A DNA stretch of 64,000 bases from Datnioides undecimradiatus (GCA_008933995.1 WARS01000050.1:5210574-5274573); one strand, 5' to 3'; counted from the first letter of the stretch, positions 13,501-24,846 are shown. Numbers and translations are program-made. Notes: a model not told the origin generated them from the sequence alone.

Positions 13501-15825
13501 TTAGTTCTGGATTTGTGTATTTGCAGGTTTGACAAACACAGTGTCTGTCAGACACATGCTGCTTAATGCAATGTTTGTCTTTGTTTTAGCCGTAACAACA
13601 GTGCTGTATTATGTGTTGACAACAACTTCATAAACCTTAAGCACAGCAGCACAGTAATGACGGCTTACTGCTTTTACAGTCCTGCATTAACATACATTAT
13701 AATAAGAAAAATGGGTAAAGTTCAGTCATTCTTACTGAGTAATAATTGCAATTAATCAAGGTTTATTATATATTTTGAAGGAATGAAAATTATACTAATT
13801 ATAAAGTCACATTTCCACCACAGAGATGAGCAAATTAGCTAATTAGAGTAGAGATCGAATTGACAATTGCTGTGAAGAGGTAATTTATCACGATGCAAAG
13901 CAGTGCAGTAATAGTAATAATAATAATAATAATGCTTTGTCATTTGCATTTCGGCTGAAGAGTAAAATGTCTTGCGCTGCCAGGCGCTCACTCACAGCAC
14001 CATCCTCCATCTTTGAGCATTTGAAAATGCCAGAGTGTGGGTGGGGGGGGGGGGGGGGTTTGATCCAAAACAGAGTGCGGACTGGAGAGTGAGCTCTGAA
14101 AGCCAAAAACCTCAACACTTGGCAGGTTATCTTTGAGTCATTAGTAATGCTCAACAAATCCCCACAAGTATATCACGGTCATTTTGTGCTTTGGTGCAGT
14201 GTAAAACTTGCTTATTACATCCTGAACTGTCGCACAGACTTTTTATTTATAGTCTTTTTTTTATACGTTCTAAATATTTTACAGGATCAGAGGAGGCCTC
14301 AGGTATCTTCTCCCAGGGACTGAAGGGTTAACACAGTTACCAGAGAAGAGAGCACACATTTCCTGATTATGAACAAACACATTGATTGGACTACCTATAA
14401 CCTAGTCTGTGGGTCTCAAGCCCACTTCAAAACCAATCTATGGATCTCTCAGAGACGATAAGGCTTCCACTGCGCTAGCTCTCCTTCCACCCCCATGGAA
14501 ACAGTCATAGGAGGGACAAGTATCCCATATTCGTAAGGTATTTTGAAGTATTTTCCTTTTGAGGACTTATCACGACGCATGGAACCATGTTTTGTTGCCT
14601 AGTTACAACATTTGTCAGCCTTTTACTTTAAACATTGCCGAATGAGCCGGGTCCACAGGTTTGTCATCAAAGGCACACGCAGCTTAAGAAACCCCCAATG
14701 GAAGGCACGCACAATCTCCCGCGTGAACAGGCTGATTGTTCAAACACACAAACAAACCGTAAAGCGCTGGAGAGCACAAACATGCTACACAACGTGGCAA
14801 GAAAGTAGCATGTAACACTGGTGTAATTCATGGATCCTTGGGGTCAAGGTGTGATCATATTCCGTGATCTTTGTCTCGCACGCTGCCACTTTTTTTTTTT
14901 TACCTCTCTGTGTTTGGCTCAATCACACACTGATATCAAATACACAAACAGGAAAGGAAGGAAAAGGCCACCTGCCAGAGAATAACAACAGACCTGTGTA
15001 GCCTAGCAACAGCTCGGAGACAGGCTTATTAGCTGGAAGAAGAGAGAAGAATGCAAGAGGGAAAACTTTAGCCTATGTCTCTGCCTCTCACGCACTTACA
15101 CAAGCTGAAGGGCACACAGGCTCAAATGCACAAACCTCATTCCCGCCAACCCTCCTCCTCTCATATCCCTTCAAACGTGCCTCGTTTCTGACAATCCTAC
15201 ATTTGCAACAGACCATCGATCAGGCTGCTAAACCCAACCGTTTGGCCACTCACTTCTTTTTTCCGCCTGCCAAGAGTGGAACATTTTTAATTGTCAATTT
15301 GTTGCTCTGGTTTCATTTTTTTCCCCCGTTTCTATTTGGATGCTGTGGCATCCAACTGCCAGCCTAGGTATGCCAACTCACCAGCACAATAAAAGGAGCT
15401 TCACTTAATTGCTCTCTCGTAGAGGCAGTATCTAATATCTTTGATTTGATTACTGTGACAGAGGAGGTTTAAATCAATACTAAACAATGGTTAGGGTGGC
15501 TGAGTGAAAGGCTGGGAGAATCAGACACTCAGAATTCAGAACAGGGGCACCTATGGGACCTTGGTTCTACCTGAGTGGCCTTAGTTTGGGTTTTTTTTCC
15601 AAAGAGAAACTCAAATGATCACTATCACCTATTCACAGCACATTCTCATTCATACTCCTAACCTTGATTTAAAAAAAAAAAGCTCTTTAGCTTCTCCTTA
15701 TCTGATTTTTCTCCACACTCTCTCACTATCTTTTCTGTCTTTCCTGTAAAAGTTTAATGGCAGAATATTTAGGTTATGGTCAGCACCAGAGAAGAACAGG
15801 TATGTGAATGTGAGCCCCCATTCAT

Positions 15826-15826
15826 A

Positions 15827-15857
<31 letters not shown>

Positions 15858-16034
15858 CTGAGAGAGAGAGAGAGAAAACAAAGACCGAAAGATTTTAAAA
15901 TGTGTCAGTGTCTGAAATAGTTCTCATAACTTTTTCACACTCTCTATAAACATTTACTTGCATCTCTGCATCAGCTGTTTTGCTGCCAAAAATAAAACTT
16001 TTATAATGTCTCTCTCCATCACCATCATGCATTT

Positions 16035-16066
<32 letters not shown>
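15826..16066 (+). repeat. TG/GA tract and TC tract pair
   Basis: TG then (GA)n at 15826-15876 and a (TC)n run at 16041-16066 on the same strand. The two tracts are complementary and could pair as a hairpin of about 25 bases with a 165-base loop. Confidence 0.7.
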
Positions 16067-16167
16067 TACTCAGGCTTACCGCCTTGCATCTCATTCCTCC
16101 GCTGACACCAAGAGACCCCCATATTGCCACTTCCACCCAGGGGGAATGTGCATTGCAGCCTCAGTAA

Positions 16168-16230
16168 TTATCCAGCTGGATTGGAAGTGTGGAGGCCAAA
16201 GGGGCAAACCTCAGAGTGCAGGAAGCCTTG
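16168..16230 (-). CDS. c1orf94: Candidate terminal exon of the C1orf94-like gene
   Basis: A possible last exon. An acceptor-like sequence (gacactgacag) is followed in phase 0, as exon 5 requires, by 20 codons (QGFLHSEVCPFG, then LHTSNPAG) and a TAA stop. It would bring the protein to 613 residues. The support is only phase and a stop: the polypyrimidine tract is poor and I cannot confirm homology. The real last exon could lie elsewhere between here and 18,118, or exon 5 could read through its donor. Confidence 0.25.
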   Translation of the reverse strand, partial: QGFLHSEVCPFGLHTSNPAG

Positions 16231-16474
16231 CTGTCAGTGTCACCACCGCGCACGGTAAAAGAAAGTGCAACCCAAATTTAAATAGGTCATAGATAGAAAG
16301 GGCAGGGCGAGGAGAGATTGAGATAGGTGTAAAAATATGGTGCTCCGTTTTTACCCGGAGAGAAGAAAACATTCTGCTTAGCTTTGGCCGTCAACCCATC
16401 ACTGAATCAAGACAAAATCCCCCTCCCCCAAAAAAAGCCCTAAGAAGCATTTTTAGCATTTTTTATCTTCTTAT

Positions 16475-16885
16475 ATCTTTGTCCTTTGAGTTAAATAGTC
16501 TATAAAGTCGCCATGAGAAAAATGGGAAGGTCAAAACCGCTCTCGTGTCTGCAAACTCAACATCTGTCTAGCACCGATAGCCTTTAGCTTAGCTTAGCAT
16601 AAGAACTAGAAACGACAAATAAAACTCCACCAAAGCTCAGTCATTAACATGCTATGTGCCTTTTGTTTATTCTTTTAAAAAGGATCATTTTTGCCTTCTG
16701 ACAAAGCCAGGTTAGGTTGCTCCCTACTTTTCAGTTTATATGTGAGAGCTGAGCTACCAACCTGCTGGTTGTAGCTATGCTGAGCATACAGACATGAGAG
16801 GGGGGTAGCAGTCTTCTTATCTAATTCTCAGCCAGAAAACAATTATATGTGGTTCTAAAAATGTCAAACTGTTCATTTAATGTTT
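16475..16885 (+). mobile_element. Foldback MITE-like fish repeat, near-complete copy
   Basis: The left arm contains CTCTCGTGTCTG and AGCTTAGCTTAGCATAA. The right arm contains the same words in inverted order (TATGCTGAGCATACAGACATGAGAG, broken by small changes) and the tail TCTTATCTAATTCTCAGCCAGAAA. This is the structure of a widespread teleost repeat with long inverted arms that I recognise from many fish loci. Non-coding. Confidence 0.6.
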
Positions 16886-18118
16886 GACATTTCGATAAAG
16901 GATCAATTTTTATCGATTACTGAGCTCCCTTTCTACACAGGTGTCGCTGCAAACGCTGTTACACTCACTCACATCTAAAGAATATTACCATGAGAAAGGC
17001 ACTGACTTGGTACCTTTATAGTGGTACAAATGGGAGAGTTTCACATGGTTTAAATGGCTCCACTATATCTATTTTAAATCTCCCTGCAACGAGCTGGATG
17101 TACTTTTTGCTGTGTGAGTGATGCAAAAGCAAAACCTTCATTCCAGTAGCATACATTATCACAAATTTGCACTGCTTATAAAACGTCAAAGTCTATGCGT
17201 GCTCGCTTACTTGTTTGCATCTAATATTTGAACCGTAAGAACCATAAACTGAAAGCCAGACAACTTTTACCCATGTTCTAAATGAACGGTTTGCTTCACT
17301 TACAGTTGTCTCTCGATGGTTACTTTATTTATGTCAAAAGTGCGTTGTGGATTGTGCATTGTCTTCTATTGTGGCCAAAGAATATTACATTCAGCAGTAT
17401 TTCACACTCACAGTTTGACTCAATGGGTGGGAGTATGAACACAAAGCATCTCAAGCCAGTCCAACCACGAGTTTATGGGAGCTATGTCGGTCACTAACTT
17501 ACAAAAATACGCACAGCAGTCCTAATTACCTCAGTGGAGGAAACGAAGACATAGAAATGCTAAAAATGTGCTTGGCAAATATACTGTGAATATTTGTCTG
17601 CTGGCAAAGTAGTATAACAGGTTTTTATATATTTAACACTACAAAAGTGTGATAAATCCTTTTTTTGTCGTGTTTCTGTGGTTCACTCCCAGTAAAAAAT
17701 GAAAAAGGAGAGCTGCGTGGCAACAGAAGCATTGTTGGACTGAAAGCTGGTTTTTACAGAGCCTCTGATCAGCTGTGAATGCTCTGTAACTAAGCAATAA
17801 TACAGGATAAGTAGCGCTGTGATGATGTGGGTCACTGCAAAGTTATATCCACTTCAAAGCAAATCTCCCCCTTGACTCCTGTTTTAAGATCTGAACTCTG
17901 AGTACTCTTAAAAATTGCATATGATCAGCGAGCCAGGCTTTCAGACAGACGGTGCCATTATAACACTCCACTTGTTAAATGCATGTATAAGATATACAAG
18001 TACAAATGCAATGCGACATGCAAAGTCCCCGGGGCGTAGCAATGTGATACTGCACACATGGACTCACAGATTAAAGTGCGGGTTTGTGAACCAAATGAAA
18101 TCCCAAGAATATATTCAC

Positions 18119-18267
18119 CTGATGGGTGGGAGGGTGACCAGGTCTAACATGCTGGTTTAGGTTGGGAGGTCTAGGGCCGTGTCTTGTTGGAGTCGCTGAC
18201 GAACTGACAGGAGCCTGTTGGGAGGGAGTCACTTTCTTGGCCATGTTCTGAGCGTCAGAATTCCTGG
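18119..18267 (-). CDS. c1orf94: C1orf94-like protein, exon 5
   Basis: The acceptor is cttttgtcatttcacag and the donor CATCAG|gtgaat. It opens in phase 1, so the G from exon 4 plus CC gives Ala, and it closes in phase 0. It encodes a Pro/Ser/Gln-rich, disordered tail with RNSDAQNMAKK near the start and RPPNLNQHVRPGHPPTHQ at the end. If the donor were not used, the frame would continue 15 codons (VNIFLG...HKPAL) to a stop near 18071, so this could also be the terminal exon with a short alternative C-terminus. Confidence 0.7.
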
Positions 18268-19344
18268 CTGTGAAATGACAAAAGAAGTAAAGATTATTAT
18301 AACATTTAACTGGACCTTTAGGAAGGTGTCTATATTTCAAATGCTTGAAGCTTCCTCGCATTGACTGAAGCTACATCACATCAACGCAAGTTCTAAACAA
18401 CCTGTCGCCCGTACCATTCGAAAACAGGCGCAACAGATGAGAATTCACACAGAAAACCCTGATGCAGCGTGCACAGCATAATCCTTTCCCAATTCTGAGC
18501 ATTTGTGTAAACATACAGTATCAGAGAGGCAACTTCTACAAGAAAGGCAACTGACTGGATCATTCAATTGAGGCGATGGTACACTGAGATTTGCAAATTT
18601 GAGCACATAATTGGACAGGCTGACTGTACACAGACATGTCTAAACTAATTTACAACCTCTGTGATGTCAAGCAAAGTCTGATGATTGACAAGGTCCGGGT
18701 ATGGGAACCGCTCGGTAAAAGCCATATTTGACTTGCAGCATCTAATTTGAACGAGACAGCAGGAGGATTTATTTAAAATATGATGTGATAATGTACAGTA
18801 TAAACGCTTCTATGCGATTCTGTCAGATCCATGCTCTAAAACTGACTAGATTACTTGTCTGTGGTGTAAAAATGTCACATTATTATTTATACCAGTATCA
18901 CGCCAACTCAAACTGTGCCAGAGATCCGCCAGTATCCAGTGTTGAACTTGATAAAAGGCACAGATTAATTCCCTAATCACGAATTAATGTCACAAACACT
19001 AACAATACCACTGGTGTGAGATAGAGACCACCAGTCATTCTGGCCTCAGCTTAATTTGCATCTGGTAAATAAACCAAAATATCACGATTAATTTGACAAT
19101 GATATATTAAAGTTTGAAAATGCTACACACAGAACTTTTGAAGCGGAGTGTATAAAGGGCAAGAGGACATGCTGTAGCCATCAGCTTTGTCAGTGTTGCA
19201 AAATGAATGCACCCAGCTGCTGATGATCATGATGAATTCTTCATGTGGCCCACCATGAAACATGATACCCTCTCCCCTGCACGCACAACTCCTAACGAAA
19301 CACACACACACGCGCTGGTTAAAGATGCCATGGTGTAAACTTAC
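18268..19344 (-). other. C1orf94-like intron 4
   Basis: Non-coding, phase 1, about 1.1 kb. Nothing distinct was recognised in it beyond AT-rich unique sequence. Confidence 0.65.
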
Positions 19345-19485
19345 CTTTGGCTCTGTTAATGGTAACTGTCTGCTGAAAGATACAAGGTCTGGCTTTCTCC
19401 TGAGGGGCAGCTGCTCGCTTCATGCCCGCCTTGGCAGCGCTAGCCCAGGACCTGGCATTAACAGCCACACCATCTGTACCTGCAA
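19345..19485 (-). CDS. c1orf94: C1orf94-like protein, exon 4
   Basis: The acceptor (gtgcatattgcag) and donor (CCAAAG|gtaagt) are both strong. The exon enters in phase 1, completing a Val codon with the G left by exon 3, and leaves in phase 1. It encodes 46 full codons containing SWASAAKAGMKRAAAPQ and then RPCIFQQTVTINRAK. This is a basic, Ala-rich stretch with no stop and no low complexity, which looks like conserved coding sequence. No named domain was recognised. Confidence 0.75.
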
Positions 19486-20804
19486 CTGCAATATGCACAG
19501 CAAGGGGGAAAGGATTAGCACTATACCCATTTCACATGCACAACGTCTTGTCTGGCCTCTGTCATGGTAAGTGAGATGCAGAGGGTATAAGCTTAATAGG
19601 ACTGTGTTATTTTCCGCTGCAAAGGAATTCTCAGTTTTCGGCCCCCACCCCCAGCTGCCCTTATTCCCCCTCCTCAGGGGATCAACAAAGTGCTATTGAA
19701 TCAACAGGACCATGTTATCAGAGAGTCAATTCTATCATATCAGCACTGACTGCAAACTGCTGGAAGAGTGCCAGCAGTATGTATCACATATGCACATTTA
19801 TGGAGCGGAGCCGAGCTGCCTTGGGCAAGAGTTGTGCACCTGTTAAGAAGCAGAGGGGAATTCAAACAGAGCCATACATAGCAGAATCGTATAATTCTAT
19901 ATATATTCACTTAACCTTGCATGAAAATATGTCTAAGTTACATGTGATTGTATTTTACTTGGGAAAAGTTAGAGGAGCACAATATTGACTTCACTGCAGA
20001 GTTGGTTGGGGGTACTGTATGTACTGTACACGCCATTCTCACTGCTAAAATTAACACAGTGTACTTGAGCGGTTGTTGACTTAATTCCTATCTGTGTCCA
20101 CTGTTCTGCTCTGCACCAGCAGCCAGTATGGAAGGCTCACCGTGTAATTCACTTTGCCACTGCACAATAATCCCCTCATTATGAAAACATTTTCCCACTG
20201 AGTCATCCCCACTGAGGAAGTACTTCTCTGCAATGCCGTTGCACAGTCACAGTGTGTTAACACCTACACAGAGAGACGCAATGTTTGCATGGATGTGCGT
20301 GCGCATGGGCGAGCACTGCCCCCCTGATTGATATGGTCGTTCTGATTTGGCCATTTTGCCATCGACTCAACTTTGGATTGAGAAGAAGGTATCAAGTTCA
20401 AGAAAAGGCAGCAAACCGTTGATGCTCTGCTACTTGCTTCGTGGCAGAAACAAAAGAGGTTCATTAAAAGAATTTTTAAAAAATGGCTGAGGGAAAGAGG
20501 TAAAACTTTGTGAGCTGGACTGTTGCAAAATTTGCACTCAGCAACTTCTGAGCACCAGCTTTTCTGCTCGGGACAGGTGCTGCTGCCTCTCTTCTGTCTT
20601 TAATTAGCCAAGTATGACGATGTCATTAATATCAATAATAGGTTCTCAGACAGGGATCGTTGTGTGTGTTTGCACATTTGTAGCTCCAGAGGGTATACAA
20701 CATAAAACAATATTAATGATAGCAGGATTATTTCAACCAACTGATAGAAGGAGAGGCTTATGTAAAGAGCTCAGCTAGGCAGAGACACACGGCAGATTTA
20801 TTAC
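19486..20804 (-). other. C1orf94-like intron 3
   Basis: Non-coding, phase 1, about 1.3 kb. No repeat family or RNA gene was recognised; the short open frames inside are chance. Confidence 0.65.
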
Positions 20805-21810
20805 CTCCAGGAGGTGGCTGATTGTTGGCCTTCAGCTCCTCGCAGCGGATGGTAGGAGAGTGGTGCTGCCTGGTTGAGCCAAATGTTTGAATGTCCAGTG
20901 CAGATTTCTGATCTCCTGCACAGATGGAGGAGGCCTCGTGGGGCACATTTTCCATCCTCTGCTGATGGGAAGCCCCACTCTCTTGGCGGTGGTTTGGTGA
21001 GTGAGCAAGCCCTGCTTTCCCCTCTGCATCTTTGGTCTTGGGATTCCCATCACGCATTAAACCCAATACTAAAGGTTTCTGTGGGGGCTGGAGAGCAGGG
21101 AAGTCAGCCAGTAGGTCATAGGCATCCTGCTGCGTTGGGGCTGTTGGTGGTGCGTTTGTTTTCGAGTTTGCCTGAGGTGCTTGTGCTTTGCCTTGGACGG
21201 GAGCCTGCGCATGGGCGGTCACGCCGCGTGCCAAAGTGACAGTGGGGATGTCATGTGGGTGGAATGAAAGGGGAATCTCCCACTGGCCATGCACCTTCCC
21301 CGAGGCTGGAGGCTCCGTGGGACATGGTAGAATGCCAGCCTTGATGGTAGATAGTGGAGGAAAGTCCTTCTCTGAGCTAGAAGATGGGGAATCCTGCTCG
21401 CTGCCGGCGCTTGATTCATCAGATGAGTGTGGAATTTCGTTGTTCTCTTCCTCGCAGTCATTGCTGTCACTCGCTGAGTCATCGTCACTGCTATCAGTGG
21501 CACACGTTCGTACCCCAGGTAGGCTCACAAGATCGTCATCATCACTAGAATTGCTGCCAGAACTGCATCCAATATTCTGCTCATCCTCACTTTCACATGT
21601 ATCCCTTTGTAGTTTGGAAGAAAGTGGAGGATCTTCCTTCTCCTTCAGGTATTGAGGGTGGGCTTTGGGGTCACGGCGGACAGGATTTGGCGCTGGAGGT
21701 TGAGGTTCAGGTGCAGAGCTTTGACTGTCTTCACTGCTGCTGGATTGGGCGACCCAATTCTTCTCCAAGGAATTTTCTGCAGCGCCTTGTTTATCTTCTG
21801 CATCTCTCTG
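20805..21810 (-). CDS. c1orf94: C1orf94-like protein, large exon 3 with Ser/acidic-rich region
   Basis: Main coding exon: 335 codons open without a stop, the longest open frame in the window. The acceptor is tgttgtgtcag and the donor GGAG|gtaata (phase 1). Residues of about 234-309 are extremely rich in Ser, Asp and Glu, with runs such as SSDDDD and SSDDDS, and are surely disordered and possibly phosphorylated by CK2-type kinases. Two short DFPxL motifs follow: DFPPL near residue 310 and DFPAL near residue 397 within the hydrophobic stretch YDLLADFPALQPP. The rest is Pro/Gln-rich linker. No enzymatic domain is visible. Compared with the human protein as I remember it, this acidic segment is not obviously shared, so it may be fish-specific or fast evolving. 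The large open frames antisense to it (for example 21188-21655 plus) are shadows. Confidence 0.8.
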
Positions 21811-21988
21811 CTGACACAACAGTGAATCGTTGACAACAGAATATACTGTTATCCCTTAATTAGCAGGTTTTTAATAGCATAGAGTGAGTAATAATGTCTG
21901 ATACTCTTGTTTTTAAAAGCAGAAATGCACTAGCCTACACTAAACCAACACAGAAAACAACTTTACCCTCCAAAGTCATCATGCTCAC
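21811..21988 (-). other. C1orf94-like intron 2 (short)
   Basis: A 178-base intron with gtgagc donor and tgtcag acceptor, phase 0. In-frame stops inside it, including TAA just upstream of exon 3, show it is not coding. Confidence 0.6.
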
Positions 21989-22202
21989 CAAATTTCTTTT
22001 CCCCATAGCCTCCCCCTCATTTCGTTTCATCTCTGCTTCCATCACAGGACTCAGTGCCCGTGCAGGCTTGGCAACATGGGGATGTCTGCGGCCCGAGAGA
22101 TAAGGGCAAGGAAGGGTGAAGTCAGTGCGGTATTGCAGCTTGTCCTCCTTACACTGTGTGCTCAGACCCAAATCATCTGTCTCTTTCTGCTGCTCCTCAG
22201 CC
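21989..22202 (-). CDS. c1orf94: C1orf94-like protein, exon 2
   Basis: The acceptor is pyrimidine-rich (ctcttcctgtctag) and the exon opens in phase 2, completing the Arg codon split from exon 1. The product is a hydrophilic, Glu/Lys-rich stretch of about 72 residues (near residues 90-161) that begins AEEQQKETDD. No domain was recognised. The chosen donor is TTG|gtgagc, which ends the exon in phase 0 and matches the phase-0 acceptor of exon 3. A second GT donor 22 bases further on (gtaaag at 21961-21966) would end in phase 1 and would not join the best exon 3 acceptor in frame, so it was not used. Confidence 0.68.
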
Positions 22203-23562
22203 CTAGACAGGAAGAGAGGCACAGACATGTGTGGGAGTGTGGTGGGGTTAACACATCTTTTATACGTAACAAGCCATCACACCAAAACCGTTACCACGAC
22301 AAGGTTAACTGGCTCATGCACTCTCATATGAGACTTTTTTTTCCCATAAAGAAAGTGATTAAATGTCTGACAGCAGTGTCAGACCATTCCTCATGCTTCC
22401 AACATAGTCAGGCTTTATCAGGAGATAAAGAACCAGGTGGCATTTACTTTGGAATCTGATCACTGCAACAATCATGTAGCATAAAGAAAAGGTCGGCTGT
22501 ACCATGAAACATGCTCGAAACAGGTTTGATTGAAGGCACTGGAGGAGTTTTCCACTCTTTAACCATCAGATTTTGAGATGCCCATAGTTAAACCAGGTGA
22601 TACTGTTTACTGTATGAGTCACCGTCGTTTTAGTGCCACGTTTGACCGGACTTTTAGTTGAGTCCAACATTTTGCCTCTGTGAATCACTGGGTCCATGGC
22701 TCCATCCTGTATGTGTGGTGCAGCACCCGCTTCAAACCATGACTTTTTAATGAGGCTACTCTTTAGTCACCAGCCTGTCGACTGTCGAGCCGCGAAGCGG
22801 AACAGACGGCCCGGTGGGACCCGGGACGCTTATGATAACGGAGACAACAGAGTCATGGAAGCGCCGGTCGGCCGGTGAGCAGATGGTGTACATTAACATT
22901 ATACAGTGGGTCTATGACTGCATGGCATCCCACCTGATCTGCACTGCAATGTTGTGATCTGAGTTAGAAATAGGATTCATCTAACTTTGTATTGAGTCAT
23001 CTATCTATCTATCTATCGAATTCAAACTAATAATGTGATGTGATTTTTGAAAAGACACCGTAGGCATGGCTACTGAAAAAAACAGCTGGTTAAGAGGCTA
23101 CGTGTAGAAACTTCAGGATGTCCTCTACATTGAACTACAGTGGAATTATTATCTAGAAAAAATGTATTTATATTGGTTAAGCTTGAAAATTTCATAATTC
23201 AACATGATAACTGCAAACTAAAGGCTAATATACAGCAACTAAGGGATTCCCAACATTAATTACTGCATTACAACAAACTAGAGAGGATGAATGGATGGAT
23301 GGATGGAAGGATAGAAAAACTCCAAACTCCCTCCTATTAATGGCTTTTATCTGAACTATAAGTCCATTTTTCACAACGTTCCCTTTCAATCTCCTTTTAT
23401 AAAGAAAGTGGTGCCTTGAAGATATATGAACCAATTCACAATCATTACACTATTTAAACTGTTCCCGGTCTACACAGACACAGGTAGTATCATTTATCTG
23501 CCTGACTTCTGTCCTGTACACCACCCACGTGTCTGTGGCTCCAAGACTTTTCTCAGCCTTAC
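22203..23562 (-). other. C1orf94-like intron 1
   Basis: Non-coding, bounded by gtaagg and a pyrimidine-rich tag acceptor. It contains an ATCT tetranucleotide repeat near 23,000 and an ATGG tetranucleotide repeat near 23,290. Nothing else was recognised. Confidence 0.65.
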
Positions 23563-23831
23563 CGCTGAATTGGTTTGGTCTCTGTAGCCGTACATTCTTT
23601 CTTCTGCTGTCCCTCGGGTGAACTTTGACCTCTGCCAAGCTCCTCGGCGGCCTCCTTTGCTCTCCTCCAGATGTTTTTGCAGACGCGATCAAAGTCGTCG
23701 TTCGGCACGTGAGGATGGACCCAGGTGGAGCGCGGAAAAGGCGCGAGTGCACTCACGAATCGTTTTGGAGTCGGTGGCACGATCCAAGGAGCCTCTGGTG
23801 GCATCATTGTGTGTCTCTTGTTCTCACACAT
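23563..23831 (-). CDS. c1orf94: C1orf94-like protein, exon 1 (N-terminus)
   Basis: First coding exon of a minus-strand gene I identify as the fish C1orf94 homologue (DUF4688, function unknown; mainly testis-expressed in mammals). Residues 30-57 carry the conserved N-terminal block, with APFPRSTWVHP followed by DFDRVCKNIWRR. This matches my memory of the human block PFPRYIWIH...LDKTCHEIWKR. The start is set at the first in-frame ATG after an upstream stop; ATGs at codons 9 and 10 are alternatives. The exon ends at a good donor (CAGCG|gtaagg) in phase 2. The joined exons give 593 codons before the last exon, close to the human length of about 600 as I remember it. The gene is head to head with csmd2, as in human, which supports the call. 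The five exon joins all keep phase, so the gene looks intact. Function remains unknown. Confidence 0.78.
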
Positions 23832-23928
23832 GGGCTTGTCGGTCTCGATGCGGCGTTCAATTGTTTATTTTGAAGCAGCGTCGTTTTTTTTTTTTCCAAG
23901 GAAACAATATGTGGTGTGATCTGGACTG

Positions 23929-23942
23929 GCTGTCATAGCAAC
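23929..23942 (-). promoter_or_regulatory. RFX X-box-like site upstream of the C1orf94-like gene
   Basis: On the minus strand the sequence is GTTGCTATGACAGC. The first half is close to the RFX half-site (GTTGCC), with a degenerate inverted second half. It lies about 100 bases upstream of the proposed ATG. RFX2 drives many spermatogenesis and cilium genes from promoter X-boxes, which fits a testis-expressed gene; binding here is inference. Confidence 0.4.
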
Positions 23943-24579
23943 CGACTGAAATTCGAGAATGATGTTTCAACGGTCGATTAGACCATTTTACCGTTTCAAA
24001 CTGACTTTATCTCTCCAATCATTTCCTGTTAGTGTGTTTTTAATGGAACCAGCTGACGACAAGAAGTTGGACGAGAAGTGCAACATGTCACAACTCAAAT
24101 CCGATTTAATACTGTAAATCTGTTCTATAATAATCACGCTAGTGAATGAATGATTGCATGCACACACGCTGGGTTGTACCCATCCGCCCACACAAACTTT
24201 AAAACTGGACAGGGAGCCGTCAAGTGACGGCAAACTTTGACTTAATGTTGCGAGGAGACTTTTTATGATCTCCATCATACATGTGGGGTCGAAGGCCAAC
24301 GCGCATTTCATTGTCACGACTTTTGCCACGCGCGGCGCATTGCTGAAAACTAATTATACCGGTCATATGCAAAAGTGGAAATGACATTCAAATTTACTGG
24401 CGATGGGGTTCCGGCCTGTTAAGCATCAATTTCACGTTTAGTGAGCAGGAAGTGGACATCTATGTTAAACTGCCGGCCGATCCGATGATTGGTCTTAATA
24501 GATGGAGACAATGGCTTCGTCGGGGCCCCTAAATTTTACCATAACAAATTGGTACAAGGTGGATCTGATGCTCCATTTA

Positions 24580-24640
24580 TTCTTCTTCTTATTATTATTC
24601 TTATTATTATTATTATCGTTGTTGTTGTTGTTGATGATGA
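24580..24640 (+). repeat. Triplet repeat TTC/TTA/TTG/ATG
   Basis: Successive short runs of related triplets (TTC, TTA, TTG, TGA) in the divergent promoter region. Confidence 0.8.
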
Positions 24641-24776
24641 TAAGTATTGGTCTGATTGATAAATAGTAGTAAAGTTGGCTATTGATATTTAAAATTATCC
24701 AGTGAGTTTGTCGTAATCACCTGTGAATGCAGCAAGTTAGATATATCTGTAAGGCATATGATATGACTGGAGAGGG

Positions 24777-24846
24777 TACTGAGAGTGGGAAAGAGAGCGG
24801 GAGGGTGGGAGAGAGGGAGAGAGCGAGAGAGAGAGAGAGAGAGACG
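24777..24846 (+). repeat. GA-rich purine tract upstream of csmd2
   Basis: A nearly pure purine strand that ends in a perfect (GA)n run at about 24824-24844. It sits 720-790 bases upstream of the csmd2 ATG, between the divergent genes. Such mirror-type purine tracts can form triplex DNA and bind GAGA-type factors; no function is shown here. Confidence 0.75.

Larger units (their letters stand above)
10011..16167. other. Intergenic sequence downstream of the C1orf94-like gene
   Basis: No supported exon. It contains a reverse CTCF-like site at 10,516, TG, G and GA/TC tracts, and AT-rich unique sequence. A 167-codon minus frame at 12493-12996 has no recognisable domain and is taken as chance. Confidence 0.65.

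Noticed and set aside
16070-16160. Minus-strand peptide MHIPPGWKWQYGGLL as a last exon
   Set aside because: Looks protein-like, but the only acceptors in its frame are GAG-type with no pyrimidine tract, or lead to an immediate stop.
21188-21655. Plus-strand frame of 155 codons
   Set aside because: It is exactly antisense to C1orf94-like exon 3, whose splice phases and composition support the other strand.
21967-22202. Alternative end of C1orf94-like exon 2 at gtaaag
   Set aside because: It would leave phase 1, while the best exon 3 acceptor is phase 0; the upstream gtgagc donor joins in frame.
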